A DNA stretch of 64,000 bases from Ruania zhangjianzhongii. Its GTDB lineage: Bacteria > Actinomycetota > Actinomycetes > Actinomycetales > Beutenbergiaceae. Location of the stretch: assembly GCF_008000995.1 (NCBI RefSeq), contig NZ_CP042828.1:1860001-1924000 (forward strand), given 5' to 3'. Of the stretch, positions 25,219 to 34,427 are shown piece by piece; within the stretch, counting starts at the first letter, position 1; each line of letters starts with the position of its first letter. Under the pieces are notes generated by a model that was given only the letters and a program-made list of their open reading frames with translations, made no database searches and was not told the origin of the DNA. A program made the position numbers and the translations under genes.

Positions 25219-26757
25219 TCAGGTGACCGCCCCGACGTGCCACGGGATGAACTCCTCCTGACCGATGTCCAGCTCTTCGCTGACGGTCTGCTCGCCCGAG
25301 GCCACGGCGAGGATCAGCTCGTAGATCTGGCGGCCGACCTCCTCCAGCGTGGCCGTGCCGTCGATGATCCGGCCGGCATTGAGGTCCATGTCCTCGGCCA
25401 TCCGCTCGTACATCTCGGTATTCGTGGCCAGCTTGATCGACGGCGTCGGTTTGCAGCCGAACACCGAGCCGCGGCCGGTGGTGAAGACCACCACGTTCGC
25501 CCCGCCGGCCACCAGACCGGTGACCGAGACCGGGTCGTAGCCGGGGGTGTCCATGAAGGTGAACCCGGTATCGGTGATCGGCTCGGCGTACTCGTACACC
25601 GCCGTCATCTCCGCCTGGCCACCCTTGGCCACCGCGCCCAGGGACTTCTCCAGGATGGTGGTCAGCCCGCCGGCCTTGTTGCCCGGCGAAGGGTTGTTGT
25701 CCAGCGTGCCGTCACCGGCCGCGGTGTAGTGCTTCCACCACTCGATCCGGTCCAACAGCTTCTGCCCGACGGCCTCCGAGGCGGCGCGCCGGGTGAGCAG
25801 GTGCTCGGCGCCGTACACCTCCGGAGTCTCCGCCAGCACCGAGGTGCCCCCGGCCGCAACCAGGAGGTCCGAGGCGTAGCCCAGGGCCGGGTTCGCGGTG
25901 ATGCCGGAGTAGCCGTCCGAGCCACCGCAGTTCAGCCCGAGCACCAGCTCGCGCACGTGCGCCGGTGCCCGCGTCGCCTCGTTCACCTGCGGCAGCATCT
26001 CGCGGATCTTCTCCACCCCGGCACGCACAGTGGCGCGCACCCCGCCGAGCTCCTGGATCGTCATCGTCTCCACGTAGGTGCCCTCAGCCAAGCCGAGACC
26101 CTCGGCGAGGGACTCGACGGCGATCATCTCGCAGCCCAGGCCGAGCACGAGCAGACCGCCGAAGTTCGGGTGCCGGGCGTACCCGCGCAGCGTACGCAGC
26201 AGCATCTGCCCGCCCTCGGAGTCGGGCACCAGCCCGCACCCGCTCTGGTGGGTGATCGCCATCACGCCGTCGACCGACTCGAACTCGTCCAGGGCCATGC
26301 CACGGAACTGGTCGGCGATCATCTTCGCCGAGCTGGCCGAGCAGTTCACCGAGGTGATCACCCCGATGTAGTTGCGGGTGCCGACCTTGCCGCCGGGCCG
26401 GTGGTAGCCGAGGAAGCTACGGGGCAGGTGCTCGGGCAACTCCGGGGTGATGCGGGCGGTGCCGAACTCGTGCTTGCGCTCGCTCTCGTCCATCCCCAGG
26501 TTGTGGGAGTGCACATGGTCGCCGGGGGCAATCGCCGCGGTCGCCCGGCCGATCGACTGTCCGTACTTGAGCACCTGCGCGCCCACGGCCACCGCCTGGA
26601 CGGCGACCTTGTGCCCACGCGGGACGTCACCGCGCAGCCGCAGCGGTCCGTGCGGGCCGACCACCTCACTGTCGGCAGCCAGATCAGCGGTGGCGATCGC
26701 CACGTGGTCCTCCGGGCGCAGGTGGAGCACGAGGGTACTCTGGACGGTCGCAGTCAT
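25219..26757 (-). CDS. uxaA: Altronate dehydratase (UxaA family)
   Basis: 512 residues, with an N-terminal SAF domain (about 10-100) and a C-terminal galactarate/altronate dehydratase domain (FLGYHRPGGKVGTRNYIGVITSVNCSAS near 118; LGLNCGGSDGYSGITANPALG near 280). It dehydrates D-altronate, from galacturonate, to 2-keto-3-deoxygluconate. The KDG kinase and KDPG aldolase genes that would consume the product lie about 6 kb further right. It is convergent with the ThuA-like gene and divergent from coaD. Galactarate dehydratase activity is the main alternative. Confidence 0.87.
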   Translation of the reverse strand: MTATVQSTLVLHLRPEDHVAIATADLAADSEVVGPHGPLRLRGDVPRGHKVAVQAVAVGAQVLKYGQSIGRATAAIAPGDHVHSHNLGMDESERKHEFGTARITPELPEHLPRSFLGYHRPGGKVGTRNYIGVITSVNCSASSAKMIADQFRGMALDEFESVDGVMAITHQSGCGLVPDSEGGQMLLRTLRGYARHPNFGGLLVLGLGCEMIAVESLAEGLGLAEGTYVETMTIQELGGVRATVRAGVEKIREMLPQVNEATRAPAHVRELVLGLNCGGSDGYSGITANPALGYASDLLVAAGGTSVLAETPEVYGAEHLLTRRAASEAVGQKLLDRIEWWKHYTAAGDGTLDNNPSPGNKAGGLTTILEKSLGAVAKGGQAEMTAVYEYAEPITDTGFTFMDTPGYDPVSVTGLVAGGANVVVFTTGRGSVFGCKPTPSIKLATNTEMYERMAEDMDLNAGRIIDGTATLEEVGRQIYELILAVASGEQTVSEELDIGQEEFIPWHVGAVT

Positions 26758-26867
26758 CGACAGGGAACCTTCACTGGTCTAGGGGAGTGGCGCCGTCGCC
26801 GACCTCAGCAACGACCGTGCGCCAGGCACGGACCGCCACCCGGCAGCCACGGATGGGGGCGAACCGT

Positions 26868-26896
26868 GGTTAGTGTAACCGAGAAACCGGTCTCTC
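26868..26896. promoter_or_regulatory. Adjacent palindromes in the uxaA-coaD intergenic region
   Basis: GGTTA and TAACC flank GTG at 26868-26880. Directly after it, GAGAAACCGGTCTCTC (26881-26896) is a CG-centred palindrome with one mismatched pair. They lie upstream of uxaA on the minus strand and are candidate operators for a uronate-responsive regulator. Confidence 0.4.
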
Positions 26897-26945
26897 ATAC
26901 CGGTGGGCCGCGTGCTGGGACGCCTGGGGAGGGTACGTTAGGCCC

Positions 26946-27449
26946 GTGACGTCACGTATTGCCGTGTGCCCAGGATCCTTCGACCCGGTGACCGTGGGGC
27001 ACCTCGATCTGGTGCGCCGGGCCCGGTCCCTGTTCGACGAGGTGGTGGTGGCCGTCGGTATCAATGCCGGCAAGTCGCCGCTGCTGGACGCGCAGGCCCG
27101 GATCGACCTGTTCGCTGGTGCCGTGGCGGACCTGGACGGCGTCCGCGTGGAGCGGATGCCTGGTCTGCTCGCCGACCTGTGCCGGGAGGTGGGGGCGAGC
27201 GCGATCGTGAAAGGGCTGCGCGGTGGCGCCGACTTCGACGCGGAGCACCCGATGGCGCTGATGAACCGGCACCTGTCCGAGGTGGAGACGGTGTTCGTGA
27301 TCGGTGACCCCGCGCTCGCGCACGTGTCCTCCTCGATGGTCAAAGATGTGGCACGGTACGGCGGAGACATCACAGATGTTGTTCCCCCACGCGTCGCCGA
27401 GGCGGTCTACACCGCCTTCGGCACCGATGTGAAGGATGGTGCACGATGA
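26946..27449 (+). CDS. coaD: Pantetheine-phosphate adenylyltransferase
   Basis: 167 residues. CoaD adenylates 4'-phosphopantetheine to dephospho-CoA. It shows the nucleotidyltransferase PGSFDPVTVGHLDLV motif (TxGH), the KGLRGGADFDAEHPMALMN substrate segment and HVSSSMVKDVARYGGD. GTG 26946: a TACGTT hexamer at 26934-26939 lies six bases upstream, so the message may be leaderless. It is first in a tight run (coaD, coiled-coil, DUF177, rnc) joined by four-base overlaps. Confidence 0.96.
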   Translation: MTSRIAVCPGSFDPVTVGHLDLVRRARSLFDEVVVAVGINAGKSPLLDAQARIDLFAGAVADLDGVRVERMPGLLADLCREVGASAIVKGLRGGADFDAEHPMALMNRHLSEVETVFVIGDPALAHVSSSMVKDVARYGGDITDVVPPRVAEAVYTAFGTDVKDGAR

Positions 27450-28024
27450 CCGAAGAGGGCCAGGGCGAATCCTTGGTGGCGATCCTGGACGAGCTGGCCG
27501 ATCTGGTCGCCTCCGCCAGGTCAATGCCGATGAGCGCGTCGGTGCTGGTCAACCGCGCCGAGGCGATGGAGCTGATCGAGTCCGCCAAGTCGGTGCTGCC
27601 CAGCCAGATCACCCGCGCCCAGGGCGTGGTCGCCGATGCCGATGCAGTGCTCGGCCGTGCCCGGCTGGAGGCCAGCGACCTGGTGGAGCGCGCCCAGGAG
27701 CGCGCCGAGGAGATGGTCTCGCAGGAGTCGGTCGTGGCTCAGGCGAAGACTCGCGCCGAGGAGATCGTCGCCGAGGCGCAGGCGTCGGCGGACAAGCTCG
27801 CCCGCGAGGCGGACGACTACTGCGACCGGCAGCTCGCCCAGTTCGAGATCGACCTGAACGCGATCGGCTCCCAGGTGGCCGCCGGCCGCGCCCGCCTGCT
27901 GGAGCGGACCCGGCACCGGCCCGAGGCGCCGGCAGCCGGTGACCGGGGCGTGGGTGACCGGGGCGCGGGCGTCCTCCCGGGGCAGAGCCGGGAGACAGCG
28001 CAGAGCCCGGAGGCGCAGGAGTGA
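27446..28024 (+). CDS. Coiled-coil protein, DivIVA / ATP-synthase-b-like
   Basis: 192 residues, almost wholly helical, with a long Ala/Glu/Arg-rich coiled coil from about residue 60 to 150 (ARLEASDLVERAQERAEEMV, KTRAEEIVAEAQASADKLAREADDY). The C-terminal tail is disordered and rich in Gly/Pro. No membrane segment. Proteins like this are conserved next to coaD in actinobacteria and are often labelled DivIVA- or F0F1-b-like; a role in cell-envelope or polar organisation is guesswork. The ATG overlaps the coaD stop. Confidence 0.75.
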   Translation: MTEEGQGESLVAILDELADLVASARSMPMSASVLVNRAEAMELIESAKSVLPSQITRAQGVVADADAVLGRARLEASDLVERAQERAEEMVSQESVVAQAKTRAEEIVAEAQASADKLAREADDYCDRQLAQFEIDLNAIGSQVAAGRARLLERTRHRPEAPAAGDRGVGDRGAGVLPGQSRETAQSPEAQE

Positions 28025-28629
28025 ACCAGTATCAGATCTCCACCCACGACCTGGGGCGCCGGCCCGGGTCGACGCACACGCTGGAGCTCGATGTCACGGC
28101 GGGTGAGCCGATGGGCAACGAGGTGATCGCCGTCCGGGCAGGCACGGGGATCTCCCTGGACCTTCGACTGGAGGCGGTGATGGATGGCGTTCTGGTCACC
28201 GGCACGGCGAGCACTCTCGCCGAGGGGGAGTGCGTGCGCTGCCTGGATCCGGTCAGCCGGGACCTGACCGTCGACCTCACGGAGATGTTCGCCTACCCAG
28301 GGACGCAGCAGGACGTGGAGTCCGACGAGGACACCGAGGTGTTGCCCGAGCTGGACGGGGAGATCGCCGACCTGGAGGCCACGATCACCGACGCGGTGGT
28401 GCTCGCGTTGCCGTTCCAGCCGCTGTGCCGGCCGGACTGCCCGGGGCTGTGCTCGGTGTGCGGTGTCCGGCTCGCCGACGCCGAGCCCGGACACGCCCAC
28501 GAGCAGCTCGACCCCCGGTGGGCGGCGCTGGAGGCGTTGCGCGAGCAGGCGGCCGACGGCGCAGCCGATGACCCTGACAACAGAGCCGGGGAGGAGGCCA
28601 GCGGGCCGGACCAGGGCGCACGAGGATGA
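28021..28629 (+). CDS. DUF177 (YceD) family protein
   Basis: 202 residues. The central DUF177 region has the conserved [13 protein letters not shown] segment and the late [13 protein letters not shown] cysteine cluster, likely a metal site. YceD proteins are linked to 23S rRNA or ribosome maturation and are normally followed by rpmF. Here the next gene is rnc, overlapping by four bases, and no rpmF is present. It starts at GTG 28021 inside the stop of the preceding gene. Confidence 0.88.
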   Translation: MNQYQISTHDLGRRPGSTHTLELDVTAGEPMGNEVIAVRAGTGISLDLRLEAVMDGVLVTGTASTLAEGECVRCLDPVSRDLTVDLTEMFAYPGTQQDVESDEDTEVLPELDGEIADLEATITDAVVLALPFQPLCRPDCPGLCSVCGVRLADAEPGHAHEQLDPRWAALEALREQAADGAADDPDNRAGEEASGPDQGARG

Positions 28630-29345
28630 GCACCGGACCGACCGACCAGCTCCTTGCTGCCCTGCACACCGACCTGGACCCCGAGCTGCTGGTGCTGGCC
28701 CTCACCCACCGCTCGTTCGCCCACGAAGCCGGCGGCATCCCCACCAACGAACGGCTGGAGTTCCTCGGTGACTCCGTGCTCGGTGTGGTGGTGACCGAGC
28801 ACCTGTACCGCAGCTACCCGGACCTGTCCGAGGGGGATCTGGCCAAGATGCGTGCGGCCACCGTGTCCCAGCGCGCCCTCGCGCAGGTGGCCCGGACCCT
28901 GAACCTGGGGGAGTACCTGCTGCTCGGCCGGGGCGAGCAGGGCACCGGCGGCCGGGACAAAGACTCGATCCTCTCCGACACGGTGGAGGCGATCCTCGGG
29001 GCGGTGTATCTGGGCCACGGGCTCGAGCCCACGCGGGAGCTGATCCTGCGCCTGGTCGGGCCTACGCTGACCGCGGCCGCCGAGCTCGGTGCCGGGCTCG
29101 ACTGGAAGACCAGCGTGCAGGAGCTCGCGGCCGAGCGCGGCCTGGGAGTGCCGCACTACGACGTGCGTGCCGACGGACCGGACCACGAGCGGCACTTCAC
29201 CGCGTACCTGACGCTCGACGAGACGGTCTGGGGCACTGGGGAGGGCTCGGCGAAGAAGGTCGCCGAGGCCAATGCCGCCGAAGCCGCCTACCGGGCGCTC
29301 GCAGCGGAGGCACCTTCGAACGGAGCTGCGGCACCTCCGGCCTGA
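28626..29345 (+). CDS. rnc: Ribonuclease III
   Basis: 239 residues, double-stranded-RNA endonuclease for rRNA and mRNA processing. The signature [13 protein letters not shown] is near residue 40, with catalytic acidic residues there and in [18 protein letters not shown] dsRNA-binding domain spans about 158-230 ([33 protein letters not shown]). It is translationally coupled to the DUF177 gene by an ATGA overlap and followed by mutM after 38 nt. Confidence 0.97.
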   Translation: MSTGPTDQLLAALHTDLDPELLVLALTHRSFAHEAGGIPTNERLEFLGDSVLGVVVTEHLYRSYPDLSEGDLAKMRAATVSQRALAQVARTLNLGEYLLLGRGEQGTGGRDKDSILSDTVEAILGAVYLGHGLEPTRELILRLVGPTLTAAAELGAGLDWKTSVQELAAERGLGVPHYDVRADGPDHERHFTAYLTLDETVWGTGEGSAKKVAEANAAEAAYRALAAEAPSNGAAAPPA

Positions 29346-29383
29346 GCTGAGGCACCTCCCGCCGGAACAGGTAAGTTGGGCGG

Positions 29384-30313
29384 GTGCCCGAGCTGCCTGA
29401 GGTCGAGACCGTCCGCGCCGGAGCGGCCGACCACCTGCTCGGCCGCCCGATAGTGACCGTCGAGGTGTTGCGGGACCGCTCGGTGCGCCGCCAGGAGGGC
29501 GGGCCGGCCGAGTTCACCGCGCTGCTGACCGGGCGCACCCTGGACGCCGCCGTGCGGCGGGGCAAGTTCCTCTGGCTGCCGCTGCGGGGTCCGGACGGCG
29601 CCGCAGAGGACCACGCGCTGCTGGTCCACCTGGGGATGAGCGGGCAGCTGCTGGTCACCGGGGCGGGCGAGAACCCGCACCTGCGGGTGCGGCTCACCTT
29701 CGCCGACGGCGGTCAGGCCTGGTTCGTGGACCAGCGCACCTTCGGTTACCTCACCGTGGCGGACCTGGTGCCCACCCCCGACGGTGGCCCCGGCGGGCTG
29801 GGCGCCGCGCCCGGTCCGGCGGAGCACATGCTGCCGGCGCCGGTGGCGCACATCGGGCGGGACCTTCTCGATCCGCTGCTGGCCGATCCGGCCGGGCCAG
29901 GCCGAGCCGACCTGATCCGCCGGCTGCGCCGCGGCCGGCGGGGGATCAAACGGGCCCTGCTGGACCAGACCCTGGTCTCCGGGATCGGCAACATCTACGC
30001 CGACGAGGCGCTCTGGCGTGCCCAGCTGCACTACGACCGGCGCACGGACACGATGCCCCGGGCGCAGGTGGCCGCCGTGCTCGAAGCCGCCGCCGAGGTG
30101 ATGCGCACGGCGCTGGCCGCGGGCGGAACGAGTTTTGACTCGCTGTACGTGAACGTCAACGGCGCCAGCGGGTACTTCGACCGGTCGCTGAACGTCTACG
30201 GCCGAGAGGGCTTGGACTGCCCGCGCTGCGGCACACCGATCGTGCGGGAGTCGTTCATGAACCGATCGGCCGCCTTCTGCCCCCGCTGCCAGCGCCGTCC
30301 GCGCCGCCGCTGA
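29384..30313 (+). CDS. mutM: Formamidopyrimidine-DNA glycosylase
   Basis: 309 residues, base-excision repair glycosylase/lyase for oxidised purines. It has the catalytic N-terminus [10 protein letters not shown] (after Met removal, Pro and Glu are the catalytic residues), the RRGKFLW lysine, HLGMSGQL, the helix-two-turn-helix with [12 protein letters not shown], and the zinc finger [30 protein letters not shown] at 29372-29377 ends six bases before GTG 29384, so it may also be made from its own leaderless message. Confidence 0.96.
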   Translation: MPELPEVETVRAGAADHLLGRPIVTVEVLRDRSVRRQEGGPAEFTALLTGRTLDAAVRRGKFLWLPLRGPDGAAEDHALLVHLGMSGQLLVTGAGENPHLRVRLTFADGGQAWFVDQRTFGYLTVADLVPTPDGGPGGLGAAPGPAEHMLPAPVAHIGRDLLDPLLADPAGPGRADLIRRLRRGRRGIKRALLDQTLVSGIGNIYADEALWRAQLHYDRRTDTMPRAQVAAVLEAAAEVMRTALAAGGTSFDSLYVNVNGASGYFDRSLNVYGREGLDCPRCGTPIVRESFMNRSAAFCPRCQRRPRRR

Positions 30314-30399
30314 CCGATACCTGGCACTGGAGGAAGCTGAACATCGCCACGGGGCAAGAGCGGACGCCAGGGCGCTTCACCTGCGACGAGCCGTTTTCC

Positions 30400-31296
30400 T
30401 CACGAGTTGCCTCTGCTCGGTGACCGATCGGTGCGAGGAGCGGGGTCGCTCAGGCCGGATGCGACACGAACCAGCGCGGAGATCGCCGACGAACGGCTGC
30501 CGGCAGGCCACGCGAGGACCGTCGTGATTCGTGGCGCGTCTGTCACGGGCACGGCGACATGCTCGGGCCATTGCCACGCGCGACTGGACGCGGGGATGAC
30601 GAGCAGGGCCTTTGCCAGCGCCACCAGCTGGGCGATCTGTGACTGCGTGCGCACTTCCGGCCCAGGCCCGTCGGGATAGGTGCCGTCCAGGCGGGGCCAC
30701 CTAGCCATCGGTACCGCGTGATCCTCCTGCACGTCGGCGAGGACGACCTCACTGCGGTGAACGAACGGATGGGCGGCGGGCACGATCACGACCTGGCCCT
30801 CGGTGTAGAGGTCCTCGGTGTCGAATCCGACAAGGTCGTCGACGGGCTTGTGCATGATCGCCACGTCTGCGGTCCCGGAGCGCAGCAGACCGGCCTGCTC
30901 GCCGACCTCGCACAGCTGCACCTCCACTTGCCCTAGTGCGGGTTCGTCCGTCACTGCGTCGAGCAGCCGCTGTAGCAGTTCATGCGACGCGCCGGCCTTC
31001 GTGGCGAGCACGAGCGGCTGTCGGGATGCTCCAGCGCGCTGTGTTCGCTGCGCGGCGGTGGAGATCGCGTCCAGCGCCGTCCGTGCCTCGCTGAGCAGCA
31101 CCGTGCCTGCGTCGGTGAGCGTCACGCGGCGGCGGTCTCTCTCCAGGAGCTGGACGCCGAGCCTGCGCTCTAGCTGACTGATGGCCCGCGACAACGGTGG
31201 TTGGGCGATCCCCAGGCGGTCGGCAGCACGTCGGAAGTGCAGCTCTTCCGCGACGGTGACGAAGTAGCGCAGCTCGCGGGTCTCCAGGTTGGCCAC
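30400..31296 (-). CDS. LysR-family transcriptional regulator
   Basis: 298 residues: an N-terminal winged helix (ELRYFVTVAEELHFRRAADRLGIAQPPLSRAISQLERRLG) and a substrate-binding-like effector domain (about 90-290). It is divergent from an SDR-family reductase gene and is its likely regulator. The shared 92-bp region contains a T-N11-A palindrome at 313-333 past 31 kb. Start ATG 31296. Effector unknown. Confidence 0.9.
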   Translation of the reverse strand: MANLETRELRYFVTVAEELHFRRAADRLGIAQPPLSRAISQLERRLGVQLLERDRRRVTLTDAGTVLLSEARTALDAISTAAQRTQRAGASRQPLVLATKAGASHELLQRLLDAVTDEPALGQVEVQLCEVGEQAGLLRSGTADVAIMHKPVDDLVGFDTEDLYTEGQVVIVPAAHPFVHRSEVVLADVQEDHAVPMARWPRLDGTYPDGPGPEVRTQSQIAQLVALAKALLVIPASSRAWQWPEHVAVPVTDAPRITTVLAWPAGSRSSAISALVRVASGLSDPAPRTDRSPSRGNS

Positions 31297-31312
31297 AGGT
31301 CGAGCCTATCCC

Positions 31313-31333
31313 GTGATGCTCGTGCGGTATCAC
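31313..31333. promoter_or_regulatory. LysR-type T-N11-A site
   Basis: GTGAT (31313-31317) and ATCAC (31329-31333) are separated by exactly 11 bases, the classic LysR recognition layout, between the divergent LysR and SDR genes. Confidence 0.6.
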
Positions 31334-31388
31334 AGCTCACCCGATCGGTCTTGGACGACCGTGCCCGCTGCATTGGAAACTGGATGCC

Positions 31389-32105
31389 ATGAGTGAGAAG
31401 AAGACAGCGCTGGTGACCGGAGCGAACAAGGGCATCGGGTTCGCGATAGCCGTCGGCCTCGGCGAGCTCGGTTTCACCGTCGCGATGGGCGCACGCGACG
31501 ATGCCCGCCGCGCCGCAGCCGTCAGCCGCCTGCGAGCGTCGGGCGTGGACGCGTTCGGCGTCGCCCTCGACGTCACGTCCGACGACAGCGTCGCTCAGGC
31601 GGTCGAAGCGATCGAGCAGCAGTCTGGCCGCCTCGACGTCCTGGTCAACAACGCCGGCATCGGCGGAAGCTATCTGAATGGTGAGCAGGACCCGATCACC
31701 CTCGACCTCGACGTCCTGCGAACGGTCCTCGACACCAATGTCTTCGGCGTGGTGCGGGTGACCAACGCCATGCTCCCGCTGCTGCGCCGGTCGCCCTCGC
31801 CGCGAATCGTCAACGCCTCCAGCAACATGGGTTCCTTGACACTGCAGACCGGACCGCAGCTGGCCGCCTATGCGCCGTCGAAGACCATGCTCAACAGCAT
31901 CACCGCCCAATACAGCCGCAGGCTCGCCGACACGAACGTCATCGTCAACGCGTACTGCCCCGGTTACGTCGCGACTGATTTCACTGGCCACGCCTCGGAC
32001 CGCACCCCCGAGCAGGGAGCCGCCGTCGCGATCATGCTCGCGACTCTCCCCGACGAGGGACCACGCGGCGGCTTCTTCGACGACAGTGGTGTCGTGCCGT
32101 GGTAA
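31389..32105 (+). CDS. Short-chain dehydrogenase/reductase
   Basis: 238 residues, classical SDR: TGANKGIGFA nucleotide-binding motif near residue 10, NNAG (LVNNAGIGG), a serine in VNASSNMGS, and the catalytic pair Y161/K165 in YAPSK. The C-terminus PRGGFFDDSGVVPW resembles plant-type carbonyl/menthone reductase-like SDRs. It probably reduces a small carbonyl with NADPH; the substrate is not evident. Divergent from the LysR gene. Confidence 0.88.
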   Translation: MSEKKTALVTGANKGIGFAIAVGLGELGFTVAMGARDDARRAAAVSRLRASGVDAFGVALDVTSDDSVAQAVEAIEQQSGRLDVLVNNAGIGGSYLNGEQDPITLDLDVLRTVLDTNVFGVVRVTNAMLPLLRRSPSPRIVNASSNMGSLTLQTGPQLAAYAPSKTMLNSITAQYSRRLADTNVIVNAYCPGYVATDFTGHASDRTPEQGAAVAIMLATLPDEGPRGGFFDDSGVVPW

Positions 32106-32264
32106 TCAGCACAACGCGCGAGGGGAACCAGGTTGAATCGAATCACGCGATACTTCCCGCGGTGAGTAGTGCTCCCGGGTATCGCGTCAGCGAGCGCGGT
32201 AACGAACAGCCCAGGTACGAACGGCCTCGGTGAGGAACGGGCGCTGTGCTAGCGGGTTCACACG

Positions 32265-32360
32265 GGCGCACGTCCACCCAGGCGCACGTCCACCCAGGCG
32301 CACGAACGCCCTCCTCCGCGGTCACAGCGTGACCTCTGGCCGCGGCGAAGGGCGTTCGTG
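32265..32360. repeat. 16-bp direct repeat followed by a long hairpin
   Basis: GGCGCACGTCCACCCA occurs at 32265 and 32281, with a partial third copy at 32297. Then CACGAACGCCC (32301-32311) pairs with GGGCGTTCGTG (32350-32360), enclosing GGTCAC/GTGACC (32320-32334). The hairpin lies between the convergent SDR and kdgK genes and probably ends both. The rest of the 32106-32410 gap has no gene. Confidence 0.7.
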
Positions 32361-32410
32361 GGATTAGTGCCCGGTCCGGTCGCAGACGACCCAGGCCGGG
32401 CGGGGCCGGC

Positions 32411-33511
32411 TCAGCGGTCGACGCGGGCGCTTCCGCCGCCGGCGAGCTTGACCACCTCAGCCTTGGTGACCATCGAGGTGTCACCGGGGGTGGACATCGC
32501 CAGCGCACCGTGCGCGGCGCCGTACTCCACGGCCGTGGCCAGCGGCTCACCGGTCAGCAGCCCGTAGATCAAGCCGGAGGCGAACGAGTCCCCGCCGCCC
32601 ACCCGGTCCAGGATCTCCAGGTTCTTGCGGTGGGTGGCCTGGGCGAAGCCGGCGTCCTTGCTCCACGCGATCGCGCCCCAGTCGTTGTCCGAGGCGGAGT
32701 GCACGGTGCGCAGCGTGTTCCCGATCACCTGGAAGTTCGGGTAGGCCTCGGACGCAGTGGCGATCATCGACTTGAAGCTGGAGATGTCCAGGTCGGAGAG
32801 GTTCTCGTCGACCCCCTCCACCTCGAACCCGAGGGAGGCGGTGAAGTCCTCCTCGTTCCCGATCATCACGTCGATGTGCTCAGCGATGCGCTTGTTGACT
32901 TCCTGCGCCTTCGCCTGCCCACCGATCGACTTCCACAGGCTCGGCCGGTAGTTCAGGTCGTAGGAAACCACCGTGCCGTGCTTCTTCGCCGCGGTCACCG
33001 CTTCGATCACCACCTCGGCAGTCGTCTCGCTGAGCGCAGCGAAGATGCCACCGGTGTGCAGCCAGCGCACGCCCAGCTCACCGAAGAGGTGCTCCCAGTC
33101 GATGTCCCCGGGCTTGAGCTGGCTGGCGGCGGTGTGGCCGCGGTCAGAGACCCCCACTGCGCCGCGCACGCCGAAGCCACGCTCGGTGAAGTTCAGCCCG
33201 TTGCGCACCTCTCGGCCTAGCCCGTCGAACGGGGCCCAGTGGATCAGCGAGGTGTCCACACCACCGGTGAGGATGAAGTCCTCAACCAGCTGTCCCACGG
33301 CGTTGTCGGCCAGGGCGGTGACTACACCGGCGCGCAGGCCGAAGGCACGGCGCAGCCCGCGGGCCACGTTGTACTCGCCGCCGCCCTCCCAGACCTTGAA
33401 GTTGCGGGTGGTGCGGATACGGCCCTCACCGGGGTCCAGGCGGAGCATCACCTCACCCAGGGAGACGATGTCGTAGCGGCACTCGGACTCAGGTCGGATG
33501 GTCAGGCTCAT
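32411..33511 (-). CDS. kdgK: 2-keto-3-deoxygluconate kinase (PfkB family)
   Basis: 366 residues, PfkB/ribokinase fold: an N-terminal substrate-binding region (SLGEVMLRLDPGEGRIRTTRNFKVWEGGGEYNVARGL) and the ATP-site signature DRVGGGDSFASGLIYG with the catalytic Asp near residue 310. It phosphorylates KDG to KDPG. It lies 15 nt after the KDPG aldolase gene, so the two form one operon and act in sequence. The assignment as KDG kinase rests on this pairing; other sugars are possible for the fold. Confidence 0.87.
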   Translation of the reverse strand: MSLTIRPESECRYDIVSLGEVMLRLDPGEGRIRTTRNFKVWEGGGEYNVARGLRRAFGLRAGVVTALADNAVGQLVEDFILTGGVDTSLIHWAPFDGLGREVRNGLNFTERGFGVRGAVGVSDRGHTAASQLKPGDIDWEHLFGELGVRWLHTGGIFAALSETTAEVVIEAVTAAKKHGTVVSYDLNYRPSLWKSIGGQAKAQEVNKRIAEHIDVMIGNEEDFTASLGFEVEGVDENLSDLDISSFKSMIATASEAYPNFQVIGNTLRTVHSASDNDWGAIAWSKDAGFAQATHRKNLEILDRVGGGDSFASGLIYGLLTGEPLATAVEYGAAHGALAMSTPGDTSMVTKAEVVKLAGGGSARVDR

Positions 33512-33526
33512 GGGGTCCTCCTCTTC

Positions 33527-34156
33527 TCAGGCCGCAACCAGGGCGACGGCCTCGGCGGTCAGGGTGGTGATGCGCTCGAAGTCACCGGCAGCGACCGCGT
33601 CCCGCGGCACCATCCAGCTCCCGCCGATGGCCAGCACGGAGCTGATCGCGGTGTACTCGGCCACGTTCTTCGGCCCGATTCCGCCGGTGGGCACGACCTT
33701 CAGTCCTGCGAACGGACCGGACAGAGCCTTGATCGCCGGTGCCCCACCCGAGGTCTCGGCGGGGAAGAACTTCACCGCTTCCAGCCCCTCGGCCAACGCG
33801 GCCTGGATCTCGGTGGCGGTGACCGCACCGGGCAGCGGCAGCACCCCGCGCTCGAAGCAGCGGCGCACCACCGCGGGGGAGAAGCCGGGGGAGACGATGT
33901 AGGAGGCACCCGCGTCCACGGCGGCATCCACCTGGTCCGGGGTGAGCACGGTGCCGGCACCCAGCAGCATGTCGCCGCGAGCGGACATCGCCTTGATCGA
34001 CTCCACGGCGGCGCTGGTGCGGAAGGTAACCTCCGCGACCGGCAGGCCGCCGGCCACCAGGGCATCGGCGAGCGGGGCGGCCTGCTTCGCGTCGTCCAGG
34101 ACGACCACCGGCACCAGCCGGGCCGCTCCGATTCGTTCCAGCAATTCCTGAGCCAC
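33527..34156 (-). CDS. eda: KDPG/KHG aldolase
   Basis: 209 residues, class I aldolase. The Schiff-base lysine is in GLEAVKFFPAE (near 132), the catalytic glutamate in VAEVTFRT (near 43), and phosphate-binding PTGGIGPKN follows. It splits KDPG into pyruvate and glyceraldehyde 3-phosphate (or 4-hydroxy-2-oxoglutarate). First gene of the eda-kdgK operon, GTG start at 34156. The CACAAACGTTTACATC operator at 34197 lies 41 nt upstream. Confidence 0.92.
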   Translation of the reverse strand: MAQELLERIGAARLVPVVVLDDAKQAAPLADALVAGGLPVAEVTFRTSAAVESIKAMSARGDMLLGAGTVLTPDQVDAAVDAGASYIVSPGFSPAVVRRCFERGVLPLPGAVTATEIQAALAEGLEAVKFFPAETSGGAPAIKALSGPFAGLKVVPTGGIGPKNVAEYTAISSVLAIGGSWMVPRDAVAAGDFERITTLTAEAVALVAA

Positions 34157-34196
34157 TGGGGCAGTCCTCTCCGTGAAGCGGCTTCGTCATCCGCGC

Positions 34197-34277
34197 CACA
34201 AACGTTTACATCATGGCAGTGAAGTGAAACGCTAGCACGGCCTATCTGGTCACACAATGACGATGTAAACGTTTGTG
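34197..34277. promoter_or_regulatory. Matched pair of LacI-type operators
   Basis: CACAAACGTTTACATC at 34197-34212 and its exact reverse complement GATGTAAACGTTTGTG at 34262-34277 flank the divergent promoter of eda-kdgK and the LacI gene. Both are CG-centred and their centres are 67 bp apart, which would allow the bound repressors to interact by looping. Confidence 0.85.
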
Positions 34278-34427
34278 AGAATCTCTGGACTCTGACATGA
34301 TCACCGTGGAGCAGCAGCGGCGCCCGGCTCTGCAGCTGTCTCACTCGGCTACCAGGTACGGGTGCTGGCACCGACTGCACCGTCCGATGAGTTGCTGCAC
34401 CTGTCTGGACGCAGAGGAGGAGACACG

